The position numbers were made by a program, and so were the translations under genes. A stretch of 32,015 nt of DNA from positions 1 to 32,015 of the forward strand of contig JABJGO010000033.1 in assembly GCA_018662225.1 (NCBI GenBank), in the 5' to 3' direction. Positions within the stretch are counted from its first letter, which is position 1. Each line of letters starts with the position of its first letter. Under the pieces are notes generated by a model. The model was not told the DNA's origin and did no database searches. It worked only from the letters and a program-made list of their open reading frames with translations. Below are positions 8,096 through 16,178 of this stretch, piece by piece. Origin of the DNA: Rhodospirillales bacterium (lineage in GTDB: Bacteria > Pseudomonadota > Alphaproteobacteria > Rhodospirillales > Casp-alpha2).

Positions 8096-10372
8096 TCAGA
8101 GCACCTTGCTCGGCAACAAAACGATCACGCTCGTTCCTTCACCAATTTGGCTTATAATTTCCAGCTCACCACCATGAAGGTCCACGAGCATCTTTACAAT
8201 CGCCAACCCAAGGCCAGTGCCTTCCCGTGATTTGTGAGGGTCGGTCTCAACCTTAACGAACGGTTCAGTAAGAGTCGCGATCCTGTCTGCCGGGATGCCG
8301 GTGCCGGTGTCGATGATCTCTATTTTGTGAAACCCATTCGTCGTTGACGCCACGAATGTGATACTGCCACCCGGCGGCGTGAATTTTAAAGAGTTTGCGA
8401 TCAGGTTGTGAAAACTTTGGGTGATCGCTCGCTTGTCAGCATAGAGGGGTTCAATGTCCGTTGGCACCTTTGCAATCAGGCCCACATTCAGCGACTCCGC
8501 TCGTCCACCCAACACCGTCTTGCATTCCGCGAAAACATTCACGACTGGCAGGTTTTCTTTATCTAGTTGTCGCTTGCCAGCTTCAATGGTCGATAAGTCC
8601 AGAATGTCATCGACCAACGATAGCAAGAGCCTGCCACTGGTGTGAATATCCTCGATATAGCCCTGGTATTTTTCATTATCAATTGGGCCTAGATATTGCA
8701 GTTGAATAAATTCTGAAAACCCGAGGATGGCATTCAGCGGGGTTCGCAGGTCATGGCTCATGGCCGCCAGAAAATCAGATTTGGCAAGGTTCGCTTTTAC
8801 CGCCTCTTGTTCAACTTTCTTTTGTTCAGTTATGTCGAGAACGATACCATCCATCAGGATCGGCTCTCCCGATTCCCCGTAAGTGGTCTCGCCCTGCTCA
8901 TGAACCCAGCGCACTTCACCAGATGGAATAACAATACGGTGGTCTACACTGTACGGCGTATTTGTTTCCTGTGAGTTTGTAACCGCTGACACGACAAGCT
9001 CTCTATCATCCGGGTGAACGAACGAGTGGAAGGCCTCACTTGATGTTTTGAACGTCTCAGGGCCAACGCCAAATATACGGTAAACTTCATCTGACCACCA
9101 AAGGGTGTCAGCAACGACATCGTGCTGCCAGTTTCCAAGATGGGCGTTGCGTTGAGCCGCTTCCAGGCGTTTTTCGCTAATACGCAATGTTTCTTCAATC
9201 TGTTTGCGATCTGTAATGTCCTGAATAATACCCACGTGAAAGGCCGCGTTGCCTTGTGCATCGTATTCCACATCGGCATGCTCGTGGAGGTGTCTGATCT
9301 GACCAGCTGGCCCAACAATCCTGTACTCCATATCGTATCCACAGGCATCGACATCAGCATCAAGATAAGTCTGCATTACTCGATCTCGGTCATCCTTATG
9401 AACGAACTCCAGCATTTCCTCATAACTTTCTGGAACGTCCGCCTGGAAGACTCCTATTTCCTGGTAGTTATCTGACCAACTGACAACTTTTTCTTCGTCA
9501 AACGACCACCGCCAGAATGCAACGTTGGCTTGATCCATGGCCAGTCTGTGATAAAGCTCTGACTGTTGTAGTGACGCTTCTGCCAGCCTTCTGCTTGTTA
9601 CGTCCGTTCCGATGGCGCCAATAGCAACGATATCCCCCCCATCAAAAATGGGGAACTTGGTCGTGGCGAAGGTGTGGTCACCATCCTCAAGTGTAAACAC
9701 CTCCTCCTCCTCGAGGGCTTGGCCAGATTTTAAAACGTTCTGATCATGCGCAACATACCCATTGGCTGCGTCCTTTCCAAACATTTCATGGGAGGTTTTC
9801 CCCAGGCCTTCTTCCTCGGCGAAACCGGCCAGTTTCTCGGCCACTTTGTTGATGAGGGTGTAACGCCCACCCAAATCCTTGATATGAATTTTGGCGGGCG
9901 AGTGATCGACCATAGCGCGAAATAGAGTCTCGCTTTTCAGCAGTTCTTTGGTTCGATCCTCCACCCGTTGTTCCAAATCTTCGTTTATCTTCTGGATACT
10001 GCTCTCGGTTTTTTTTACCATGACAAGAAGCAACGCCGGAACCCAGACGGCAAACATGGCTAGAACACGGTTGATTACTACGATCCAAGTGCTGACACCC
10101 TCTGGGGAATAAACATACCCGGCCAGAATTAATACCGTGGATATTGCCGCCAGGATGATGATGTGAACAGGTTTCGGAAACCACCAACCCAGGAGAACAA
10201 CGGCAACATAAGGCACCCCACCGGCGACACCCAACGGCAGGACGAGGTCCCCGGCAAAAATTGCTGCTAAGAGCGTAGCCGCCAATAAAGTCAATCGCAC
10301 TGAAGGCCGTTTCATTTGTTCACTTTTTCCGATTATCAGCAACTTTAGAGGCCGCTGCTGATCTGAGTCCAT
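8096..10372 (-). CDS. Membrane PAS-domain sensor histidine kinase
   Basis: A sensor kinase of about 758 residues (numbering below from a GTG at 10378). Three or four hydrophobic segments lie in about residues 28-120, followed by a short coiled coil (EDLEQRVEDRTKELL). Three PAS/PAC modules follow at about 148-268, 272-395 and 402-520. The HisKA domain has the phosphoacceptor His542 in MSHDLRTPLN, and the HATPase domain has the N box (NLIANSLKFTPPGG), G1 (DTGTGIP) and G2 (GTGLGLAIVK). There is no receiver domain, and no response regulator lies beside it. Start sites at GTG 10378, ATG 10372 and ATG 10315 are all possible. It lies between the CmcJ-like and ureohydrolase genes on the same strand. 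The signal sensed is unknown. Confidence 0.9.
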   Translation of the reverse strand: MDSDQQRPLKLLIIGKSEQMKRPSVRLTLLAATLLAAIFAGDLVLPLGVAGGVPYVAVVLLGWWFPKPVHIIILAAISTVLILAGYVYSPEGVSTWIVVINRVLAMFAVWVPALLLVMVKKTESSIQKINEDLEQRVEDRTKELLKSETLFRAMVDHSPAKIHIKDLGGRYTLINKVAEKLAGFAEEEGLGKTSHEMFGKDAANGYVAHDQNVLKSGQALEEEEVFTLEDGDHTFATTKFPIFDGGDIVAIGAIGTDVTSRRLAEASLQQSELYHRLAMDQANVAFWRWSFDEEKVVSWSDNYQEIGVFQADVPESYEEMLEFVHKDDRDRVMQTYLDADVDACGYDMEYRIVGPAGQIRHLHEHADVEYDAQGNAAFHVGIIQDITDRKQIEETLRISEKRLEAAQRNAHLGNWQHDVVADTLWWSDEVYRIFGVGPETFKTSSEAFHSFVHPDDRELVVSAVTNSQETNTPYSVDHRIVIPSGEVRWVHEQGETTYGESGEPILMDGIVLDITEQKKVEQEAVKANLAKSDFLAAMSHDLRTPLNAILGFSEFIQLQYLGPIDNEKYQGYIEDIHTSGRLLLSLVDDILDLSTIEAGKRQLDKENLPVVNVFAECKTVLGGRAESLNVGLIAKVPTDIEPLYADKRAITQSFHNLIANSLKFTPPGGSITFVASTTNGFHKIEIIDTGTGIPADRIATLTEPFVKVETDPHKSREGTGLGLAIVKMLVDLHGGELEIISQIGEGTSVIVLLPSKVL

Positions 10373-10415
10373 ACACACCGATACTCGGGTTTAAAACTTG
10401 GGTCCATGTTCTGCT

Positions 10416-11270
10416 TTAGGCTGTAAACCAGGCAAGGACTCTGGTTTCGATGCTTTCCCGCGACGGGGTGTCGTCTGGCGTTGTAGGATCGACAAAAGCC
10501 GTATGCGGCGTGAACCGCGCACGCCCGTCCTCGATGGAATCATAATTCTTGAATAACAATATCTCGTCGGTTGTCATTTCAGGGAAATAGCACCAGCGAT
10601 GGTCGGCGTTGTACGCAACATTATAGATCTCACCACGACGATCGCCATAGTCCAGATCGCAAGCGACCCAATCCTCAGTTTTAACACTCTGGGCGTCACA
10701 CATGGCCAACGGCGAAGACAGGACTGGTCCAACAATGGGACGCCATACATTGTAGATGGCAAACCGGGTGTTGAGATGCTCGCCCACGTCTGATTCTGAC
10801 AGCAGGTCGCGAACCCGCTGAGGCCCTGAATCCACGGTATAATCGTTGTGAACCAAATCCACCGTTTCACGAACGTGTCGTTTTCGGCGCAGGTCATCTG
10901 ATTCAACACGAATGGTATGATCAAAAACCAGAACCTTGTTTGCGCCAGTCGACTCTTTAACCAGCGCCTCGATCTCAGCATCATAAGTATTGCGTACCTC
11001 CGTTTCGTCATAAAAATTACCGACGCTGGTTTCAGCGTGACGTAAAATAAAGCCTTCACGGTCGAGCGACAGGTCGGACACCCGGGGTCGGGTATTTTCA
11101 ATAACCACTTCCTGTTTATTATACCACTTGTGGTACTCAGGAAGATCTTCGTCATCACCCATCTCCGTAATATCATAAACCAGCTTCTCTGGCAGCTTCA
11201 GCGTATAGGTCAACGGTGCAACGACGGCTTCTGCTTCGCCCTTGATTGCGGCTGAGTCAGGCGGATTCAT
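10416..11270 (-). CDS. CmcJ/NvfI-family oxidoreductase (putative non-haem iron hydroxylase/desaturase)
   Basis: A 284-residue protein that I place in the CmcJ/NvfI/AsaB-like family, whose members include cephalosporin-pathway proteins and a fungal endoperoxidase. Recognisable segments are the VFDHTIR block, the H-x-D motif His141-Asp143 (VHNDYT), the IYNVWRP-GPV block, PLAMCDAQS, His224 (HRWCYFPEM), LLFKNYDS, His256 in PHTAF, and the C-terminal RESIETR. The H-x-D and distal His would form an iron site. The start at 11270 is preferred over an in-frame ATG at 11315 because a strong GAGGAG lies seven bases before it. It follows the FrhB-like gene by 57 bases on the same strand. The reaction cannot be read from sequence. 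Confidence 0.72.
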   Translation of the reverse strand: MNPPDSAAIKGEAEAVVAPLTYTLKLPEKLVYDITEMGDDEDLPEYHKWYNKQEVVIENTRPRVSDLSLDREGFILRHAETSVGNFYDETEVRNTYDAEIEALVKESTGANKVLVFDHTIRVESDDLRRKRHVRETVDLVHNDYTVDSGPQRVRDLLSESDVGEHLNTRFAIYNVWRPIVGPVLSSPLAMCDAQSVKTEDWVACDLDYGDRRGEIYNVAYNADHRWCYFPEMTTDEILLFKNYDSIEDGRARFTPHTAFVDPTTPDDTPSRESIETRVLAWFTA

Positions 11271-11277
11271 ATAAAAA

Positions 11278-11283
11278 CTCCTC
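11278..11283 (-). promoter_or_regulatory. Ribosome-binding site that sets the CmcJ-like start
   Basis: GAGGAG on the minus strand, seven bases before the ATG at 11268-11270. No comparable site precedes the upstream in-frame ATG at 11315. Confidence 0.7.
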
Positions 11284-11327
11284 GGTGATCCTGCATTTTT
11301 GTAAACGTAGCACATAAATATGAAATG

Positions 11328-12584
11328 TTATTCGGAAGGTTCTCGATGATCTGCGCCCTGAATACGTTTTCGCGTTCCCCTTATGGTGGCCTCATGGCGT
11401 TCTGTTCCGGCCAGGTGAGTCATTTCATCTGAGCGAAAATTCTGAAAATCAGGTTCTGGCACCCCCTCCATCGCCATAGCTTGCAGGCGCGCCGGGTTAT
11501 CCGTTCGGCGCGCCAAATGGTCGGCCTGCTGGAGATTCAGTTCATCAATCGTAAACGGATCCAGATGAATGGCACCGTCTTCTGCCGCTGCTGCAACAAG
11601 CTCCTGCCCGCGCTTGGTCCGCGCGATGAACAGGTTCGCACCGGGCGCTTCATCATATATGGGCTTGCCATCAACCATGACCCAGGAATCAGGGCAGCTT
11701 ATATCAGCCAACTCGCCAATGGCGTCCGGGCAAATTTTACATCGGAATTGATTGTCATATTTCCATGGCACATCGTCGCTGAGCCAGGCTCGTTCATAGG
11801 TCAGATCGAATTCTCGACCATCGTGGGTTTCAACATGTGTGAACCCCGGCCAGCCATTCCCGCGGAACCGAAAGGTCGATACTTCTTCCGGCGATACACC
11901 ATGGTATTTGATGATGTCTTCGACCATTGTGACGCTGGGCACGCCACCACAAAATATGGTGATCAGATAAGGAATTTGCTGCTCTACCCGGCTATCAACC
12001 GCCTCCAGCCTTCTGATTGCTGCCACATCACAGGGCTTGGCAAGGACAGCCATGCGGAGGCCCTGATCAAGCAACCGGTTAACGTTCACCAGTGGCGCCG
12101 CCGGACCGTAGCGTGATTGAGAACCGGAACACACTTCTTCGGGTGTGGTGCTGACAATGGCATCGGTTTCCATGGGTCGGTCCACGGAGGCCCGCACATG
12201 AACAATGGCATCAACACGACCTGTCTCAAGCAGATAACAGCCGAGGGCCGTCATGGCACCCCCGGCGGCCGATCGAAAGCGGATATCTTCATCCGTCGAC
12301 CATCCCCGGTGCATGGTGCGAATTGGCCCCCACACGTCATGCATGACGCCTGCATCCTCCACCTGGCTCTTATCAGGACCGGTTAAGGCGATACCCGGAC
12401 ATATGGCACGAATTTTTTCCATGTCATTGTCATCAAGGGGTTGGATTTCATGGGGGCGCATGCGGCTGGCCGACGTCAATTTCATTTCGACCTGATCGTT
12501 GCCAATGACGCTTTCACAAAGTCCGCACCCGGTGCAAAGGCCGTTGGTGACAATGGATTGCAGATCAGAAAACTGAGATGTCAT
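11328..12584 (-). CDS. Coenzyme F420 hydrogenase/dehydrogenase beta-subunit family protein (FrhB-like)
   Basis: A 418-residue iron-sulfur flavoprotein of the FrhB/FdhB family, which passes electrons between a flavin, Fe-S clusters and a deazaflavin or other acceptor. The N-terminal cluster motif is C17-x2-C20-x2-C23 (LCTGCGLC) with Cys62 in ICPG. The central family blocks are LAKPCD around Cys185 and FRFRGNGWPG. Further cluster cysteines are Cys282, Cys285 and Cys297 (RCKICPDAIGELADISC). It is the first minus-strand gene facing the GMC and AOR genes across a 177-base gap. The context suggests an electron-transfer partner for one of the oxidoreductases. F420 use itself is not shown, since no F420 biosynthesis gene is in the window. 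Confidence 0.82.
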   Translation of the reverse strand: MTSQFSDLQSIVTNGLCTGCGLCESVIGNDQVEMKLTSASRMRPHEIQPLDDNDMEKIRAICPGIALTGPDKSQVEDAGVMHDVWGPIRTMHRGWSTDEDIRFRSAAGGAMTALGCYLLETGRVDAIVHVRASVDRPMETDAIVSTTPEEVCSGSQSRYGPAAPLVNVNRLLDQGLRMAVLAKPCDVAAIRRLEAVDSRVEQQIPYLITIFCGGVPSVTMVEDIIKYHGVSPEEVSTFRFRGNGWPGFTHVETHDGREFDLTYERAWLSDDVPWKYDNQFRCKICPDAIGELADISCPDSWVMVDGKPIYDEAPGANLFIARTKRGQELVAAAAEDGAIHLDPFTIDELNLQQADHLARRTDNPARLQAMAMEGVPEPDFQNFRSDEMTHLAGTERHEATIRGTRKRIQGADHREPSE

Positions 12585-12761
12585 TTATTAAAAGCCCTTA
12601 TACCAACGATGTTTCACCTAAGGTTGTCACACTCAATTTCTTAGTCAAGACCGGCCCGGCGTACGGTTTAATTACATTGATAATGTTGGTCGAAAATCGG
12701 TGCTAAACCCAAATAAATGGCATACCCTCACATCAGAATAATATCCACAAAGAGGTGACAG
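12585..12761. promoter_or_regulatory. Divergent promoter region of the redox cluster
   Basis: A 177-base AT-rich gap between two genes that start outward (FrhB-like and GMC). It must hold both promoters unless transcription enters from elsewhere. A small perfect palindrome, ACATT-3-AATGT, lies at 12674-12686 and could be an operator half-way between the starts. I cannot pick convincing -35/-10 pairs. The GMC start has AGAGGTG at 12751-12757. Confidence 0.5.
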
Positions 12762-14363
12762 ATGTCCCAGAATAAGCGTTTTGATTACATCATTATTGGT
12801 GCCGGCTCGGCCGGGTGTGTTCTCGCCAACCGATTGTCTGAGGATTCGTCAATCAGCGTGCTACTGGTTGAAGCCGGGGGGGACAATGACCGAAGCCTGT
12901 TAATCGAAATGCCAGCGGCAGCCGCGCTTGCCGCCCGCGATTCACGCTTTGACTGGGGGTTTCTGGGTGATCCTGAACCCCATTGTGATGGGCGACAGAT
13001 TCTGGAGCACCGCGGCCGGGTTCTGGGGGGCTCGTCTTCTATTAACGGCATGGTCGCCAATCGCGGCAACCCAAGAGATTACGATAGCTGGGCCGCCGAG
13101 GGACTGCCCGATTGGTCGTATGATAATTGCCTGCCCTATTTCAAAAAAATGGAAACATCGGATAAACCTACCAGTGAATGGCGTGGCACGAACGGTCCGC
13201 AAGTCATCGAAACCTGCAAAGCGACGCACCCCTTGTATAAGGCCTTCCTGACCGCTGGTGCGCAGGCTGGTTACGCCTTCACGCCAGATCAGAACGGCAA
13301 ACATCATGAAGGCTTTCACGTGGCCCAGGCCTTTACGCATGGCGGCAAGCGGTGCAGCACCTCACGCGCCTATCTGCGCCCCGTCATGGGGCGTGCCAAT
13401 CTGACCGTGATGACCCGCACCTTGACCCACAAGGTTCGGTTCGAGGGGAGCCGCGCAGTGGGCATTATTGCGGAGAGACAGGGCGAAACTGTTGAACTCA
13501 ATGCTGAACGGGAAGTCATTTTGTGTGGTGGCACCATTAGCACGCCGCAGCTTTTATTGTTGTCCGGTGTTGGCGACACGGCCCACTTGTCGGAACACGA
13601 TATCGCCACCACCGCCCACGTGCCCGCCGTGGGTCGAAATTTGGAAAACCATCAGATCGTTCCTATTTCCTATGCGACCCCAAGCGGCGTATCCATGTCT
13701 CACAAATTCAGAGGTCTTGGAAAGTACCGTGTTGGTCTTGAATGGTTTCTGTTCAAGTCCGGTATTGGTGCATCCACCATGTGTGAGGCCGGTTGTTTCT
13801 TCAAAAGCTCCGACGATGTGGATTACGCCAACATTCAACACGAATTCTATCCCATCACCGCCGATCTGGGTGACCCGAACCCGAACTTTGACGACGGGTT
13901 CATGTTCTCCATGGGATTGATGCGGCCGGAAAGCCGAGGCCGGGTGAAATTGAAATCTGCCGACCCGAAACAAGCGCCGTCAATTCAGTACAATTTTTTT
14001 GAAGCTGAATCCGACCGCCGCGCCATGATCGAGGGCCTGAAGCGAACCCGCGAAATGGCCGCCCAGCCCGCCTTTGACGGATTACGGGATGTGGAACTTG
14101 CGCCCGGACCAGACGTGCAAACTGATGAAGACATTTACGCGTGGCTGCGCGCTAACGCCACCACCGAGTTCCATCCCTGCTCCACCTGTCGGATGGGAAC
14201 GGGCGAGGATTCCGTGACCGATACTAATGGTCAGGTTCACGAAACCGAAGGACTGCGTGTGATCGATGCATCTATCATGCCGCACAATGTGACGGCAAAT
14301 CTCAACGCGCCTGTTATTATGATCGCTGAAAAACTTGCTGATGCGATCATAAAGGGCGGATAG
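12762..14363 (+). CDS. GMC family FAD-dependent oxidoreductase (choline/alcohol dehydrogenase type)
   Basis: A 533-residue glucose-methanol-choline oxidoreductase that oxidises an alcohol to an aldehyde using FAD. The N-terminal dinucleotide motif is GAGSAG (13-18) followed by Glu37. GMC signature 1 is VLGGSSSINGMVANRG, and signature 2 is near STPQLLLLSGVG. The active-site pair is His471 (FHPCSTCRMG) and Asn515 (NLNAPVIMIAEKLADAI). Length is normal and there is no signal peptide, so it is probably cytoplasmic. A good ribosome-binding site precedes the ATG. The AOR-family gene follows 93 bases later on the same strand, so this enzyme may produce the aldehyde used by the next. The exact alcohol is unknown; choline is only one option, and no betaine-aldehyde dehydrogenase is nearby. 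Confidence 0.9.
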   Translation: MSQNKRFDYIIIGAGSAGCVLANRLSEDSSISVLLVEAGGDNDRSLLIEMPAAAALAARDSRFDWGFLGDPEPHCDGRQILEHRGRVLGGSSSINGMVANRGNPRDYDSWAAEGLPDWSYDNCLPYFKKMETSDKPTSEWRGTNGPQVIETCKATHPLYKAFLTAGAQAGYAFTPDQNGKHHEGFHVAQAFTHGGKRCSTSRAYLRPVMGRANLTVMTRTLTHKVRFEGSRAVGIIAERQGETVELNAEREVILCGGTISTPQLLLLSGVGDTAHLSEHDIATTAHVPAVGRNLENHQIVPISYATPSGVSMSHKFRGLGKYRVGLEWFLFKSGIGASTMCEAGCFFKSSDDVDYANIQHEFYPITADLGDPNPNFDDGFMFSMGLMRPESRGRVKLKSADPKQAPSIQYNFFEAESDRRAMIEGLKRTREMAAQPAFDGLRDVELAPGPDVQTDEDIYAWLRANATTEFHPCSTCRMGTGEDSVTDTNGQVHETEGLRVIDASIMPHNVTANLNAPVIMIAEKLADAIIKGG

Positions 14364-14456
14364 CACGTAACCCCAAGCCTTTATCTATCTTGTTGAACGC
14401 CATGAATTGGTGTAGGTCTGCCGCACCTTTCAGACCCCGTAATCAAGGCATCCAAC

Positions 14457-16169
14457 ATGCGCAAGTACCTTCATTTCAATCTAGGTGATCATTCGGTTAA
14501 AACCGATGAATTGCACGGCGAAATCATTGCCGAAGCAGGCCGCTACCTGATTGCCAGGACCTTGCTGGAAAGCGGCGTAGCAACGGTTGATCCGTGGTCC
14601 GCAGACAACCCGTTGATTTTCTCGGCGGGCCCTTTTGCCGGCACCAATTTCTCCAATGCCAATCGTTTGAGCGTTGGATGCAAAAGCCCGCTAACCGGTG
14701 GCATTAAAGAAGCCAACGTAGGCGGTACCTTTGCCGTTGCCATGGGCAATCTGGAAATTGCTGGCCTGACTCTGCACGGTGCATCCGATGACTGGACCGT
14801 GATCTTTATCGGCAAGGACAATGTCATTCGCTTTGACGATGCGGCCCCTTATATGGGCAAAGGCAACATCGAAGCCGCGAAAATGCTGCACGAGAAGTAT
14901 GGCAAGAAAATCAGCCTGTCCCTGTGCGGCCCGGTGGGCGAATACGGCGGCCTATTGGCTGGCATTTCATTCAGTGACACAGACAACCGCCCCACGCGCT
15001 TGGCCGCGCGTGGTGGTGTGGGTGCCGTTATGGGCACCAAAAAGGTCAAAGCCATCGTTGTTGAGAAGTTCAAGATGCCCCCCATGCATGATCTTCGCAA
15101 GGTCATGGGGTCCATCAAGACGTATGGTAAGGAACTTGGCGAACAGGTTGCTGTTCAAAGCATGAGCAAACTCGGCACCGCCATGGTGGCCGATCTCACC
15201 AATCACATTGGCGGGCTGCCTGTGCGAAATTTCAGCGCCGGACGCCTGACCGAAAGCGACGATGAAGTTCTGATGCTGGGTGGTGATCATATTTTCGAGC
15301 GCAACACCGCCCGTGGCGGCACCACATCGCACGCCTGCATGCCCGGCTGCCTGATCAAATGCAGCAACGTTTATATGGGTGAAGATGGTGAGGAGATCAC
15401 CTCGCCGTTGGAATATGAAACCATTTGCCTATTAGGATCGAACTGTGGTCTGAAAGACCCGGACCAGGTTGCCCGCCTGAATGCCATGGCCAATGATCTT
15501 GGCATTGATACCATTGAGCTGGGTGCCACACTGGGCATTCTGATGGATGATGGCCAAGCGGAATTCGGCGATTACGAGTTCATGGTTCAGGCCATTGAGG
15601 ATATCGCAGCCGGTAACGAACGCGGAAAATTGCTGGCCCAGGGCACCGCCCGCGTGGGCGAGCACTTTGGCATCAAACGCCTGCCTGTTATCAAAAAACA
15701 GGCGCTCAGTGCGTATGATCCGCGCGTGATCGAAGTAACCGGTGTGTCCATGATGTTGACGGCGCAGGGTGCCGATCACACCACCGGCAATCTGCCGGGG
15801 TTTGATTGCAAGGATAAATCGGTGAAGGAGCTGGCTGAACAGAGTTTTCAGGTACAGATCAATAGCGCCATCGCCGATTCAACAGGATTATGCCTGTTTG
15901 GCCGCACGGTAACGGACACCCATCACGAGCTGATCATTGACGCCATCAATGATGCCCACAACACCGAGCTTGATTATGATTTTCTGAAAAGGATCGCGGT
16001 TGAGACCTTGAAAATGGAACACCTGTTCAACAAGGCCGCCGGGTTTACGGATGAAGATGACGAACTGCCGGCATTTTTCCGCGACGAAGCCCTGCCGCCC
16101 ACCAATCGGGCCGCCCGGTTAAACAGTGCAGAAATTAACCAGTACCGAAACGAATGGCTTGGCCTGTAG
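14457..16169 (+). CDS. Aldehyde:ferredoxin oxidoreductase (AOR) family protein, probable tungsten enzyme
   Basis: A 570-residue member of the tungstopterin AOR family, which interconverts aldehydes and carboxylic acids with low-potential electrons. The N-terminal domain has the family blocks PLIFSAGPFAGT, RLSVGCKSP and GGTFAVAMG. A later block, RLAARGGVGAVMG, is typical of pterin binding. The [4Fe-4S] ligands are Cys294, Cys298 and Cys302 (CMPGCLIKC) and distal Cys479 in DSTGLC. The first cysteine spacing is three residues rather than the usual two. The protein is slightly shorter than classic AORs (about 600). No clear ribosome-binding site precedes the ATG. It lies between the GMC and MFS genes. 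Its electron partner may be the divergent FrhB-like protein; this is inference. Confidence 0.88.
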   Translation: MRKYLHFNLGDHSVKTDELHGEIIAEAGRYLIARTLLESGVATVDPWSADNPLIFSAGPFAGTNFSNANRLSVGCKSPLTGGIKEANVGGTFAVAMGNLEIAGLTLHGASDDWTVIFIGKDNVIRFDDAAPYMGKGNIEAAKMLHEKYGKKISLSLCGPVGEYGGLLAGISFSDTDNRPTRLAARGGVGAVMGTKKVKAIVVEKFKMPPMHDLRKVMGSIKTYGKELGEQVAVQSMSKLGTAMVADLTNHIGGLPVRNFSAGRLTESDDEVLMLGGDHIFERNTARGGTTSHACMPGCLIKCSNVYMGEDGEEITSPLEYETICLLGSNCGLKDPDQVARLNAMANDLGIDTIELGATLGILMDDGQAEFGDYEFMVQAIEDIAAGNERGKLLAQGTARVGEHFGIKRLPVIKKQALSAYDPRVIEVTGVSMMLTAQGADHTTGNLPGFDCKDKSVKELAEQSFQVQINSAIADSTGLCLFGRTVTDTHHELIIDAINDAHNTELDYDFLKRIAVETLKMEHLFNKAAGFTDEDDELPAFFRDEALPPTNRAARLNSAEINQYRNEWLGL

Positions 16170-16178
16170 ACAGGATGC

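Noticed and set aside
11481-12116. Plus-strand ORF of 211 codons opposite the FrhB-like gene
   Set aside because: The opposite strand encodes a complete Fe-S protein with all cluster cysteines; this frame shows no motif.
12762-14363. Calling the GMC enzyme choline dehydrogenase (betA)
   Set aside because: There is no betaine-aldehyde dehydrogenase, BetI or choline transporter nearby, and GMC substrates cannot be told from these motifs.
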